Shown: positions 34,136-42,958, counted from the stretch's first letter. The stretch is DNA of 64,000 nucleotides from Streptomyces sp. Q6 (GCF_036967205.1 NZ_CP146022.1:3658001-3722000), one strand, 5' to 3'. The notes: generated from the letters alone by a model not told the origin. Made by a program: numbers and translations.

Positions 34136-34855
34136 TCAGCCCTCTCTCAGGACGTAGCCGACGCCGCGCACCGTGTGCAGGAGCGGGACGCCCTCCGGTT
34201 CGTCCACCTTGCGCCGCAGGTAGCCGACGTACACGGCGAGGTTCTTCGATCCCGGCCCGAAGTCGTAGCCCCAGATCCGGTCGTAGATCGTGGCGTGGTC
34301 GAGGACGATGCCGCAGTTGCGGGCGAGGAGTTCCAGCAGGTCGAACTCGGTGCGGGTGAGCTCCAGTTCGCGGCTGCCGCGCCAGGCGCGCCGGGCCTGC
34401 GGGTCGATGCGCAGGTCGGCGGCGGTGATCTGGCGGGTGTCGGGTTCCGCGGCGGGCTGCGGGGCCGTGCGGCGCAGCAGGGCGCGCAGCCGGGCGAAGA
34501 CCTCCTCGATGTCGAACGGCTTCACCACGTAGTCGTCGGCGCCCGCGTCCAGGCCCGCGATCCGGTCCGGGGTCTCCACCAGCGCGGTCAGCATCAGGAT
34601 CGGTGTCACGTCGCCCTCGGCGCGCAGCACGCGGCAGACCTGGAGTCCGTCGATGCCCGGCATCATCACGTCGAGGACGAGGATGTCCGGTTTCGTACGG
34701 TGGGCCGCGGCGAGCGCCTCGACGCCGTCGGCGACGGCCGTGACGGCGTATCCCTCCAGGGTGAGGGCGCGCTCCAGGGCGTTGCGGATGGCGCGGTCGT
34801 CCTCGGCGAGCAGGACGGTGGGGGCGGGCCTCGCGGCGGAGTCGGGTTCGGACAC
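34136..34855 (-). CDS. OmpR/PhoB-family response regulator
   Basis: 239 aa from GTG at 34855. Receiver domain: acidic pocket LLAEDD, phospho-acceptor D62 in ILVLDVMMPG, switch Thr in ILMLTAL and Lys in DYVVKPFD. The C-terminal winged helix reads TRTEFDLLELLARN and AVYVGYLRRKVD. It forms a two-gene operon with the histidine kinase. Direct CTTACCCGC repeats upstream (34917, 34950) may be its own binding sites. Confidence 0.93.
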   Translation of the reverse strand: MSEPDSAARPAPTVLLAEDDRAIRNALERALTLEGYAVTAVADGVEALAAAHRTKPDILVLDVMMPGIDGLQVCRVLRAEGDVTPILMLTALVETPDRIAGLDAGADDYVVKPFDIEEVFARLRALLRRTAPQPAAEPDTRQITAADLRIDPQARRAWRGSRELELTRTEFDLLELLARNCGIVLDHATIYDRIWGYDFGPGSKNLAVYVGYLRRKVDEPEGVPLLHTVRGVGYVLREG

Positions 34856-34916
34856 GCAGCCAGTGTGCCCCGGTGGCCGGAACGCATCCCCCGATCGGAC
34901 GTCCGCCAAAGGGCTT

Positions 34917-34958
34917 CTTACCCGCCTCTCACCCGGCCCGGAGCAGCGGCTTACCCGC
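34917..34958. promoter_or_regulatory. CTTACCCGC direct repeats upstream of the two-component operon
   Basis: Identical nonamers CTTACCCGC at 34917-34925 and 34950-34958 start 33 bp apart, three helical turns, in the 166-bp divergent gap with the glycosyltransferase gene. Direct repeats in helical phase are typical of OmpR-type regulator sites. Confidence 0.35.
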
Positions 34959-35021
34959 GTACAGGACGGTGAGCGACGACAACGGGCCCACGCCGGGCGC
35001 CCGCCGGGGAAGGCACTACGC

Positions 35022-36317
35022 ATGAAGATCGTGTTCCTGCTGCACAACGTGTACGCCATCGGCGGCACGGTGCGCACGACGCTCAACCTCGCCGCCGCGC
35101 TCGCCACGCACGGTGGCCACGAGGTCGAGATCGTGTCGATGTCCCGGCACCGGGAGAGCCCCCGTTTCGCGGTCGATCCGCGGATCGCGCTCGTCCCGCT
35201 GGTCGACACCCGCGCGGGCAGCGCGGACCTGCGGCAGCCCGCGTACGGGAAGCCGTCGCGGGACTTCCCCGCGGCCGAGAAGCGGTACGGGCAGTACACG
35301 CTCCTGCACGACCTGCGCGTACGGGAGTACCTGGAGGACCGCTGCGACGCGGACATCGTCCTCGGTACGCGGCCCGGCATCAACGTCTATCTGGCCCTGT
35401 GGGGTCCGCGGCGGGCGCTGCGGATCGCGCAGGAGCATCTGCGCCACGACGCGCACAGCAAGAAGCTCCGCGCCCAACTCACCCGCCATTACCGGGAGTT
35501 GGACGCCGTGGTGACGACGACGGAGGCGGACGCGGCCGTGTACCGGCGCCGGATGCCGCTGCCCGGTGTCCGGGTGGCGGCCGTGCCCAACATCGTGCCG
35601 CCGGTCGCCGTGCCGCCCTCCGACGGCACGGCGAAGGTCGTCGCGGCGGCCGGGCGGCTCACCCCCGGCAAGCGGTACGACCTGCTCCTGGAGGCGTTCG
35701 CGGCGGTCGCCGCGAAGGAGCCGGCCTGGGAGCTGCGGATCTACGGCGGCGGCCCGCAGGAGGACCGGCTGCGCGATCTGATCGCCGGGCTCGGGCTCAC
35801 CGGCCGGGCCCGCCTCATGGGGGCGGTGTCGCCGATCGAGCCGGAGTTCGCGCGGGCGTCGATCGTGGTCAGCGCCTCGGACGCGGAGTCGTTCGGGATG
35901 ACGCTGGTCGAGGCGATGCGCTGCGGGGTGCCCGTGGTCAGCACGGACGCGCCGCTCGGGCCCGCCGAGATCGTCACGGACGGGGTCGACGGGCGCCTCG
36001 TGCCGGTCGGGGACGCGCGCGGCCTCGCCGAGGCGCTCGTCGACCTGATCGAGGACGGCCCCGCCCGCGCGCGGATGGGCGCGGCGGCCCTCGCGTCGGC
36101 GCACCGCTACGACCCCGAGCCGATCGTCGAACGCTACGCCGCGCTCTTCACGGAACTCCGGGCGTCGCGCCGCCGCCGAGCGGGGCAGCGGCTGCACGCC
36201 CGTGCCACCAACTGGGCACGCCGAAAGGCCCGTTCGGTACGCGCACTGCTGCCCGCCGGGCCAGGGGGGACCTCACATGACCGACGCCGCCGCACCGCAC
36301 GCCCTCGGCTCCCGTAA
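35022..36317 (+). CDS. Glycosyltransferase family 4
   Basis: 431 aa GT-B enzyme. The N-terminal Rossmann domain opens MKIVFLLHNVYAIGGTVRTT; the C-terminal domain has AAGRLTPGKRYDLLLEAF, RIYGGGPQEDRL and the donor-binding E-x7-E element ESFGMTLVEAMRCGVPVV. It transfers a sugar from a nucleotide donor, probably for a cell-surface glycan or teichoic-acid-like polymer. It overlaps the next gene, a membrane glycosyltransferase, by 41 bp, so both likely act in one pathway. Confidence 0.9.
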   Translation: MKIVFLLHNVYAIGGTVRTTLNLAAALATHGGHEVEIVSMSRHRESPRFAVDPRIALVPLVDTRAGSADLRQPAYGKPSRDFPAAEKRYGQYTLLHDLRVREYLEDRCDADIVLGTRPGINVYLALWGPRRALRIAQEHLRHDAHSKKLRAQLTRHYRELDAVVTTTEADAAVYRRRMPLPGVRVAAVPNIVPPVAVPPSDGTAKVVAAAGRLTPGKRYDLLLEAFAAVAAKEPAWELRIYGGGPQEDRLRDLIAGLGLTGRARLMGAVSPIEPEFARASIVVSASDAESFGMTLVEAMRCGVPVVSTDAPLGPAEIVTDGVDGRLVPVGDARGLAEALVDLIEDGPARARMGAAALASAHRYDPEPIVERYAALFTELRASRRRRAGQRLHARATNWARRKARSVRALLPAGPGGTSHDRRRRTARPRLP

Positions 36318-37791
36318 GCGGGTCCCGGGCGGGGCCGCTCCACCGCGCGTCCGCCCGGTCGCGCTGCCCGGACGCCTGCGCACGACCCGCCCCGGCGCCT
36401 GGCTCGTCGCGGTCGCCGCGCTCTACTTCCTCACCCAGCTCCTCTTCGCCGTCACCCGGTTGGGCGGTCACGGGCTCGGCTGGGACGAGGCCGTGTACGT
36501 GTCGCAGTACGACCCGCGGAACCCGGCCGTGTTCTTCAGCGCCCCGCGCTCGCGCGGCACCAGCCTGCTCACCGCGCCGATCGTCGCGGCGACCGGCTCC
36601 ACCCTCGCCCTGCGCCTCGTGCTCGCCGCGCTGTCCTCGGCCGCGCTCTACGCCGCGTTCCGGGTGTGGCGGCCGCTGGTCGGGGCGCGGACGACGGCGT
36701 TCGCGGCACTGCTCTTCGGCACGCTGTGGATCGCGACGCTCTCCGGCGCGATGGCCATGCCCAACCTGTGGGTGGCGTTCGGCGCGGTCGGCGCGGTCGG
36801 CTGGTTCCTGCGCGGCGGCGGCCGGTGGCTCGCGGGGTGCGTCGCGCTCGTGGCCCTGTTCCGCGCGCCGGACGCGGTGTGGCTGGTGCTGCCGCTCGCC
36901 GCGTACGCCCTGGTCGTACGGGACAGGCGCCGCCTGCTGCCGTATCTCGCGGCGGGGCTCGCCGCGGGGCTCGCGCAGTGGGTCGTGGAGGCGTACGCGC
37001 GGTGGGGCGGGGTCGCCGAGCGGCTGCGCGTGTCCAGCGTCACCGAGGGCGACATGGGCCTGCACCTCAACCTCGGCACGGTCTGGCACACCGTGAACGG
37101 CGGGCTCCTGTGCCGCCCGTGCACGGCGGGCCCGCCGCACCACCCCGAGCTCGCCCTGTGGTGGCTCGCGCTGCCCTTCCTGACGGCCGCCGCGGTGTAC
37201 GTGGCCGTCCGCGAGCGCCGTCCGGCGCCGACGGTCCTGCCGGTGGTCTGCGCGATGTCGCTGAGCGTCCCGTACGTCCTGCTCATCGGGTACGCGGCGC
37301 CGCGCTTCCTGCTCCCGACGTACGCGCTCCTGTCGCTCCCGGTCGCCGTGCTCCTGCGCCGCATGGGCCGCACCCGCCCGCTCGCGATCACGGCGGTCGC
37401 CGTCGTCGCGCTCCAGCTGGCGACCCAGTACGCCGTGCTGAACCGCGTCGCCGCGTCGACGGGGGCGACGAACGCGCGGTACGTCGCCGCCGCGCACGGC
37501 CTGCGCACGATGGGCGTGACCCCGCCCTGCCTGGTCACGGGCCCGCGCGCGCTGCCCATCGGCTACGCGGCGGGGTGCGCCTCGGCCCAGACCCGGGGCA
37601 ACAACGCGTCCACGACGCGGGCCGCCCTGGTGCGGCGCGCGACCCGTGTCCCCACGGTCGTCCTCACGGAGCCGGGGCGGCGCCCGCCCGGGTTCGCCCG
37701 GGACTGGACCCCGTACGAGCTGCCGCACTCGGACGGCATGACGGCCTGGAAGGCGCCGGTGCCGTACCGCCTGCAGCTCCTGAATCCATGA
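36277..37791 (+). CDS. Polytopic membrane glycosyltransferase-like protein (GT-C type)
   Basis: 504 aa with roughly ten membrane helices. The first external loop carries an acidic motif (GLGWDEAVYVSQYDPRNPA) in the D/E-x-x pattern of GT-C transferases that use polyprenyl-phosphate sugars. The C-terminus is a soluble external domain. It starts with ATG inside the end of the GT4 gene (AGGGGGG upstream). It likely adds a sugar to an extracytoplasmic acceptor. The exact family is not certain; an ArnT/PMT-like mannosyltransferase is the best guess. Confidence 0.75.
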   Translation: MTDAAAPHALGSRKRVPGGAAPPRVRPVALPGRLRTTRPGAWLVAVAALYFLTQLLFAVTRLGGHGLGWDEAVYVSQYDPRNPAVFFSAPRSRGTSLLTAPIVAATGSTLALRLVLAALSSAALYAAFRVWRPLVGARTTAFAALLFGTLWIATLSGAMAMPNLWVAFGAVGAVGWFLRGGGRWLAGCVALVALFRAPDAVWLVLPLAAYALVVRDRRRLLPYLAAGLAAGLAQWVVEAYARWGGVAERLRVSSVTEGDMGLHLNLGTVWHTVNGGLLCRPCTAGPPHHPELALWWLALPFLTAAAVYVAVRERRPAPTVLPVVCAMSLSVPYVLLIGYAAPRFLLPTYALLSLPVAVLLRRMGRTRPLAITAVAVVALQLATQYAVLNRVAASTGATNARYVAAAHGLRTMGVTPPCLVTGPRALPIGYAAGCASAQTRGNNASTTRAALVRRATRVPTVVLTEPGRRPPGFARDWTPYELPHSDGMTAWKAPVPYRLQLLNP

Positions 37792-37864
37792 TCCACGGGC
37801 GGTCGCGCCGCATCGAGCAGGATCCGAGAAGCCAGTCGGGCCCCGTGGCTCCTAGCGTGAGGAC

Positions 37865-38506
37865 ATGACTTCTTCTCTTACGTCCGTCACCCTCGAAGTG
37901 ACCGACCTCGCCGCCGCCGAACGCTTCTACGCCGACGCCTTCGGCCTCACCGCACCCCGTCTGCGCCTGCGCGCCGGCGACGCCCCGACCGAGGGGTTCC
38001 GCGGGTTCACGATGTCGATCACCGTGGCCCGGCCCTCGGACGTCGACAGCTTCCTCGCCTCCGCCGTCGCGGCCGGTGCCACGACGATCAAGCCCGCCGC
38101 GAAGTCCCTGTGGGGCTACGGCGGTGTGGTCCAGGCCCCCGACGGCACGATCTGGAAGCTCGCCACCTCGGCGAAGAAGGACGCGGGCCCGGCCACCCGG
38201 GAGATCGGCGAGCTGGTGCTGCTGCTCGGCGTCGAGGACGTCAAGGCCACGAAGCAGTTCTACGTCGAGCAGGGCCTGACGGTGGGCAGGAGCTTCGGCA
38301 GCAAGTACGTCGAGTTCGCCGCCGAGGAGTCGAGCCCCGTCAAGCTCGCCCTCTACAAGCGCCGCGCCCTGGCCAAGGACGCGGGCGTCCCCGTCGAGGG
38401 CTCCGGCTCCCACCGCCTCGCCCTCGGCGGCACGACCGCCGCCCCGTTCACGGACCCGGACGGGTTCGCGTGGGAGGCGACGGCGTCGGCGACCACGACG
38501 TCGTGA
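37865..38506 (+). CDS. Two-domain VOC (glyoxalase/bleomycin resistance) protein
   Basis: 213 aa with two tandem VOC modules: residues about 5-105 (VTLEVTDLAAAERFYADAFG) and 115-205 (LVLLLGVEDVKATKQFYVEQ). The family includes metal-dependent lyases, dioxygenases and drug-binding proteins; the substrate is unknown. TAGCGT (37853-37858) lies 6 nt before the ATG and no Shine-Dalgarno sequence is present, pointing to leaderless translation. Confidence 0.88.
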   Translation: MTSSLTSVTLEVTDLAAAERFYADAFGLTAPRLRLRAGDAPTEGFRGFTMSITVARPSDVDSFLASAVAAGATTIKPAAKSLWGYGGVVQAPDGTIWKLATSAKKDAGPATREIGELVLLLGVEDVKATKQFYVEQGLTVGRSFGSKYVEFAAEESSPVKLALYKRRALAKDAGVPVEGSGSHRLALGGTTAAPFTDPDGFAWEATASATTTS

Positions 38507-38657
38507 GGGCCGGGGTCGCGGCCTCCGGCTCAGCCGCGCCCCCGAACCCGTGTCTCGCCCCGCTCCCGGACGACGACCCCGTCGACGGTGACGTCATAGA
38601 CCCGGATCGTCATACGCGAACGCCGCCGCTGCTCCGGCAACTGCTATTCAGCCAGCC

Positions 38658-38907
38658 ATAGAGAGCGACGTACGACAGACCCCCGCGACCGAGCCCGACC
38701 AGGCCGAAGTGGGAGCAGATCGCCGAGGTGGTCCGTGAGCGGATCGCCGGCGGCGAGTACCCGGAAAAGGGCCTCGTCTCCGAAGTGAAGCTGGAAGCCG
38801 AGTTCGGCGTCGCCCGCGACACCGTCCGCAAAGCGACCAAGGCCCTCCGCGAAGAGGGCCTGATCACCACGACCCCGGGGATGGGGTCCTTCGTGGCGCC
38901 GCGCTAG
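38658..38907 (+). pseudogene. GntR-family regulator remnant
   Basis: The HTH body is well preserved: KWEQIAEVVRERIAGGEYPE followed by VSEVKLEAEFGVARDTVRKA and EEGLITTTPGMGSFVAPR, ending at the TAG 38905-38907. However, no ATG, GTG or TTG precedes it in frame. The expected N-terminus (ESDVRQTPATEPDQA) is in another frame and begins with ATA instead of ATG; an extra G near 38706 separates the two. Small GntR proteins of this length are common in Streptomyces. Loss of both the start codon and the frame argues for real decay here, unlike the single-base losses elsewhere. Confidence 0.65.
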
Positions 38908-39354
38908 TCAGACGAGGGAAGCCACAAGCGCGACGAAGGCGGCCACGATGACCGCGACGCGGGCGTAGTGGTAGCTCTCCCAGCGCTTCATCTGCTCCTT
39001 CCAGTCCGCGGGGCGGTTCTGCGCGGTCCACGTCTTGCCCCGGTTGTTGATCGGGACGAGCAGCAGCAGCGACATGATCACGCTGACGATGAGCAGCACG
39101 CCCGAGGTGACGACGAGGCCCGTGCCCGCATCGCCCCAGCCCGCGACCGCCCAGATCGCGACGAGGACGACCGAGCTGATGTACCAGACCGGCATCGCGG
39201 CGCCGAGCATCCGGCCACCGTGGGAGTGGGCCTGCTGATTCGCGTCGTCCGGGAGCGCGTGGAAGATCCGGTTCATGACGAAGGCGACGGAGAACTCCAC
39301 CCCCACCATCAGGCCGACGGAAACGGTGGTGAAGACCTCAAGTGCGTTGAGCAT
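38908..39354 (-). CDS. DUF1772 (anthrone oxygenase-like) membrane protein
   Basis: 148 aa with four membrane helices (VFTTVSVGLMVGVEFSVAFV; WYISSVVLVAIWAVAGW; VVTSGVLLIVSVIMSLLLLV; VAVIVAAFVALVASL). Between helices 3 and 4 are NNRGKTW and RWESYHYAR, typical of DUF1772. The family is linked to anthrone oxygenases but most bacterial members are uncharacterised. It is divergent from the TetR gene at 39447, with CTAGC-type operators covering both promoters, so that TetR protein probably represses it. GGAGGGG precedes the ATG. Confidence 0.87.
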   Translation of the reverse strand: MLNALEVFTTVSVGLMVGVEFSVAFVMNRIFHALPDDANQQAHSHGGRMLGAAMPVWYISSVVLVAIWAVAGWGDAGTGLVVTSGVLLIVSVIMSLLLLVPINNRGKTWTAQNRPADWKEQMKRWESYHYARVAVIVAAFVALVASLV

Positions 39355-39372
39355 GACGACCCCTCCGGATTT

Positions 39373-39436
39373 CTAGCGTTGCTAGCTGATGAGGCAACGC
39401 TAGCTCTACTGTCGCTCGCTTGTCTAGCGGTGCTAG
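39373..39436. promoter_or_regulatory. Two CTAGC-N3-GCTAG operators plus a half-site
   Basis: CTAGCGTTGCTAG (39373-39385) and CTAGCGGTGCTAG (39424-39436) are the same inverted repeat. GCAACGCTAGC (39394-39404) is the first site's sequence reversed, a likely partial third site. They lie in the 92-bp divergent promoter. The second site overlaps TAGCAT (39434-39439), the probable -10 of a leaderless tetR transcript; the first is close to the DUF1772 start. This is a strong candidate for TetR autoregulation. Confidence 0.7.
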
Positions 39437-39446
39437 CATTTCAGTC

Positions 39447-40025
39447 ATGTCGGTACAGGAACGCAAGCAGCGCGAACGGGCGGAACGTGAGCGCCTCATC
39501 GTGGCCACGGCCCGCGAGCTCGCCGAGCAGCAGGGCTGGGACGCGGTCACCACCCGCCGCCTCGCCGAGCGCATCGAGTACAGCCAGCCCGTCCTCTACA
39601 GCCACTTCCGCGGCAAGCGGGAGATCATCGGCGCGGTCGCCCTCCAGGGCGCCGGCGAGATGGCCGTGGCGGTGCGGGCCGCGACCGCCGCGGCGACCGG
39701 CCCGCGCGAGCGCGTCGCCGCGCTCGCGCACGCCTATCTCGACTTCGCCGCGGCCAACCCGGCGGCCTACGACGCCCTCTTCCAGCTCGACGGCGGCCTC
39801 GCGTACGCGCAGGAGGACACCCCGGAGCCGTTGAAGGATGCCTTCGCCGCGCTCCAGGAGACCCTCGGCGAGGTCGCGGGCGACGGTGTCGGACCGGGCC
39901 TGTTCACGGAGACGTTCTGGGCGTGCCTGCACGGCCTCGCGACCCTGACCCGGGCGGGACGGCTGCCTCCGGAGCACACCAAGGCGCGCGTGGACCTGCT
40001 GGTGGACCGGCTCGCCGTCCACTGA
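39447..40025 (+). CDS. TetR-family regulator (TetR/WHG type)
   Basis: 192 aa from ATG 39447 (MSVQERKQRERAERERLIVA). HTH: AEQQGWDAVTTRRLAERIEY then SQPVLYSHFRGKREIIGAVA. The C-terminal domain (FWACLHGLATLTRAGRLPPE) matches the WHG-type TetR C-terminal domain. The upstream start in the same frame adds nine unlikely residues. TAGCAT lies 7 nt before the ATG and there is no ribosome binding site, so it is probably leaderless. It likely represses itself and the DUF1772 gene. Confidence 0.92.
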   Translation: MSVQERKQRERAERERLIVATARELAEQQGWDAVTTRRLAERIEYSQPVLYSHFRGKREIIGAVALQGAGEMAVAVRAATAAATGPRERVAALAHAYLDFAAANPAAYDALFQLDGGLAYAQEDTPEPLKDAFAALQETLGEVAGDGVGPGLFTETFWACLHGLATLTRAGRLPPEHTKARVDLLVDRLAVH

Positions 40026-40036
40026 GGCCCTACGGC

Positions 40037-41044
40037 CTACGGAACCACCGCCGGTTCGAGCAGGGACAGCGTGCGTTCGCCCGCGTCGAGGGCGGCGCGC
40101 ACGCCCACGGGCATCGGCAGATTCGGGCCCGCGTGGCCGAAGTCGACGTGGCCGAGGACCGGGATGTCGCGGTCGCCGAGGGCGTCGAGTACCAGTTCCC
40201 GGAGGGGCGGGGCGCCGTCGGGCGAGCCGGGGCCGGCGAGCCCTTCGATCGCCTCCGGGACGCCCACGACCATGCCCGAGATCCGGTCGAGGATGCCGCT
40301 GTGCCGCATGATCTGCAGGAAGGTCCAGACGTGCGACGCCTGGCCGCCCAGCTCCTCCCAGAACAGCACGGCGCCGTCGAAGCGCTCCGGCGGCAGCGCG
40401 TACGGCGTCGCCTGCACGAGCACCATGCGGTTGATGACCGCGCCGACCAGCGGACCTTCGGCCCGGCCCGCGCGCCAGCACTCCCAGGTCGGGGCGGTGG
40501 GCAGCGTGCCGAGCGGATCCGTGCCGGTGAGCAACGCCGCGTAGAGCCTGCGCAGTTCGTCCCTGCGGGCCGGGGTCGCGCGCTGCCAGTGCCCGCCGAG
40601 GCCGGGCGTGGCCAGGTCGGTGTGGAAGCCGACCAGGCCCGTGCGCGCGTGGAGCACCAGGTGCAGGAGCGAGATGTCGCTGAGGCCGAGGACCGGCTTG
40701 GGGTCGGCCGTGATCGCGTCGAAGTCGATCAGGTCGAGGTAGCCGAACACCGTCTGCCCGCCGTCGTGCCCGACGATGGCCCGCACCTCGGGGTCGCGCA
40801 GCAGAGCGTTGAACTCCGCCGCGATCTCGTCCGGCCGCGCCGCGCTCCACCACCGGGACCGGCCCGCTTCGAGGAGCGGCGCGAGCCGCACCCGGAACCC
40901 CATCCGCTCCAACTCGGCGACCGCCAGCCGGAGATCGGGCTCGTACTGGGGATGCAGCGGCCCGGAGAGCGCCGCCACGACGACGAGGTCTCCGGGCAAC
41001 AGGGCGCGCGGGCGCAGCAGTTGGGGCAGAGCGGCATTGATCAC
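40037..41044 (-). CDS. S66-family LD-carboxypeptidase (LdcA/MccF-like)
   Basis: 335 aa. The nucleophile serine is in VLGLSDISLL (S122); the glutamate is in AVLFWEELGG and the histidine in VLGHVDFGHAGPNLP, completing the Ser-Glu-His triad. LdcA enzymes remove the terminal D-Ala from murein tetrapeptides during peptidoglycan recycling; MccF relatives cleave microcin C-type peptides. The absence of a signal peptide fits the cytoplasm. It is convergent with the TetR gene, 11 bp apart. Confidence 0.91.
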   Translation of the reverse strand: MINAALPQLLRPRALLPGDLVVVAALSGPLHPQYEPDLRLAVAELERMGFRVRLAPLLEAGRSRWWSAARPDEIAAEFNALLRDPEVRAIVGHDGGQTVFGYLDLIDFDAITADPKPVLGLSDISLLHLVLHARTGLVGFHTDLATPGLGGHWQRATPARRDELRRLYAALLTGTDPLGTLPTAPTWECWRAGRAEGPLVGAVINRMVLVQATPYALPPERFDGAVLFWEELGGQASHVWTFLQIMRHSGILDRISGMVVGVPEAIEGLAGPGSPDGAPPLRELVLDALGDRDIPVLGHVDFGHAGPNLPMPVGVRAALDAGERTLSLLEPAVVP

Positions 41045-41116
41045 CGCCGCAGTATCGCGACGCCGCCCGGCCCCACGCCACGCATTAATCCGGGCCGGGC
41101 ATCCGTCCGGCCCCGC

Positions 41117-41767
41117 TCACTCGCCCCGCAGCGCCGCCAGTCTCTGCTCGAACGGTACGAGGCCCGTCGCGAAGCCGGCCGACGGGTCGACGGAGGTGAT
41201 CGCGCCGTGCAGGGAGCGGGGTGCGATCGCCGCCGTGGTGTCGACGTCCGGGACGGTGGCGGGTGCCATGAAGCGGGCCAGCTCGCCGCCCGCGCGGGCG
41301 ATCCGGGTCGCGAGGCCCTCCTCGCCCCAGTCCTCCGACGCCGCGTACACGGCGGTCGGCAGGACGAGGGCCCGCAGGTACGTGAAGAGCGGGCGCAGGG
41401 CGTGTTCGGTCACCAGCGAGTGGCGTGCGGTGCCGCCGGTCGCCCCGATCAGTACGGGCTTGCCGGTCAGCGCGTCCCTGTCGATGACGTCGAAGAACGA
41501 CTTGAACAGGCCGCTGTACGACGCCGCGAAGACCGGCGAGACCGCGATCAGGCCGTCCGCCGAGGCCACCGCGTCGAGCGCGGCGGCGAGCCGGGCCGGC
41601 GGGAACCCCGTGACGAAGTGCTGGGCGATCTCCGTCGCCAGGTCGCGGAGTTCGATGACCTCGACCTCCGCGTCGACGTGCGCGGTCGTGGCCGCCGTGA
41701 GGCGGTCGGCCAGGAGCCGGGTGGACGACGGGGCGCTCAGCCCCGCCGACACGACGACGAGCTTCAT
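41117..41767 (-). CDS. NADPH-dependent FMN reductase (CE1759-type)
   Basis: 216 aa flavodoxin-fold reductase: KLVVVSAGLSAPSSTRLLAD phosphate-binding loop, then GLIAVSPVFAASYSGLFKSF and GATGGTARHSLV. It supplies reduced flavin. The start codon overlaps the end of the upstream LLM monooxygenase by 4 bp, so the pair forms a two-component flavin monooxygenase system, an arrangement known as the CE1758/CE1759 families. The substrate is unknown. Confidence 0.9.
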   Translation of the reverse strand: MKLVVVSAGLSAPSSTRLLADRLTAATTAHVDAEVEVIELRDLATEIAQHFVTGFPPARLAAALDAVASADGLIAVSPVFAASYSGLFKSFFDVIDRDALTGKPVLIGATGGTARHSLVTEHALRPLFTYLRALVLPTAVYAASEDWGEEGLATRIARAGGELARFMAPATVPDVDTTAAIAPRSLHGAITSVDPSAGFATGLVPFEQRLAALRGE

Positions 41768-42855
41768 GCCTGCGTCACCTCCTGGCGCTTGGCCTCGACA
41801 CGGGCGGCGTGGGTGGGCGCGTCCGGCACGTTCGCCGGGCGACGGTTCGCGAACTCCTTGCGCAGGACGGGGACGACCTCTTCGCCGAGCAGGTCGAGCT
41901 GCTCCAGGACCGTCTTGAGCGGCAGGCCCGCGTGGTCCATCAGGAACAGCTGGCGCTGGTAGTCGCCCACGTAGTCACGGAAGGACAGGGTCCGCTCGAT
42001 GACCTCCTGCGGCGAGCCGACCGTCAGCGGCGTCTGCGACGTGAACTCCTCCAGGGACGGGCCGTGCCCGTACACCGGCGCGTTGTCGAAGTAGGGGCGG
42101 AACTCGCGCACCGCGTCCTGCGAGTTCTTGCGCATGAACACCTGGCCGCCGAGCCCGACGATCGCCTGCTCGGGGGTGCCGTGCCCGTAGTGGGCGTAGC
42201 GCTGCCGGTACAGGTTCACCATCTGCTTGGTGTGGCTCGCGGGCCAGAAGATGTGGTTGTGGAAGAAGCCGTCGCCGTAGTACGCGGCCTGCTCGGCGAT
42301 CTCCGGGGAGCGGATCGAGCCGTGCCAGACGAAGGGCGCGACCCCGTCGAGCGGGCGGGGAGTCGAGGTGAACGACTGGAGCGGGGTGCGGAACTTGCCC
42401 TTCCAGGTGACGACGTCCTCGTCCCACAGGCGGCGCAGCAGCGCGTAGTTCTCGATGGCCAGGTCGATGCCGTCGCGGATGTCCTTGCCGAACCACGGAT
42501 AGACGGGGCCCGTGTTGCCGCGGCCCATCATGACGTCGACCCGCCCCTCCGCGACGTGCTGGAGCATCGCGAAGTCCTCGGCGATCTTCACCGGGTCGTT
42601 GGTGGTGATCAGCGTCGTGGACGTGGACAGGATCAGGTTCTCGGTGCGCGCGGCGATGTAGCCGAGCATCGTCGTCGGCGACGACGGGACGAACGGCGGG
42701 TTGTGGTGCTCGCCGGTCGCGAAGACGTCGAGCCCGACCTCCTCGGCCTTCTGCGCGATGGCGAGCATCGCCTTGATCCGCTCGTGCTCGCTGGGAGCGC
42801 GTCCGGTCGTCGGGTCGACGGTGACGTCTCCGACGGTGAAGATTCCGAACTGCAT
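41764..42855 (-). CDS. LLM-class flavin-dependent oxidoreductase (CE1758-type)
   Basis: 363 aa. The start at 42855 (MQFGIFTVGDVTVDPTTGRA) has AAGGTG upstream; GTG 42873 has GGAGG directly abutting and is less likely. Motifs: ATGEHHNPPFVPSSPTTMLG, LSTSTTLITTNDPVKIAEDF, RVDVMMGRGNTGPVYPWFG. Luciferase-like monooxygenase that would use FMNH2 from the reductase encoded next. Substrate unknown. Confidence 0.91.
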   Translation of the reverse strand: MQFGIFTVGDVTVDPTTGRAPSEHERIKAMLAIAQKAEEVGLDVFATGEHHNPPFVPSSPTTMLGYIAARTENLILSTSTTLITTNDPVKIAEDFAMLQHVAEGRVDVMMGRGNTGPVYPWFGKDIRDGIDLAIENYALLRRLWDEDVVTWKGKFRTPLQSFTSTPRPLDGVAPFVWHGSIRSPEIAEQAAYYGDGFFHNHIFWPASHTKQMVNLYRQRYAHYGHGTPEQAIVGLGGQVFMRKNSQDAVREFRPYFDNAPVYGHGPSLEEFTSQTPLTVGSPQEVIERTLSFRDYVGDYQRQLFLMDHAGLPLKTVLEQLDLLGEEVVPVLRKEFANRRPANVPDAPTHAARVEAKRQEVTQA

Positions 42856-42958
42856 GCTGCTCACCTTGCTCACCCTCCGCAGGTTGTTGATGCTTCAACT
42901 ATACCTGCTGAACGGTGCCCCCGCCCCCGCTATTCCCGGGCCCCCGGAGCCCCGGCCC

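Noticed and set aside
38530-38613. 28-codon frame on the minus strand (MTIRVYDV...)
   Set aside because: Protein-like start but too short, with no ribosome binding site; kept only as a possible remnant linked to the broken GntR gene.
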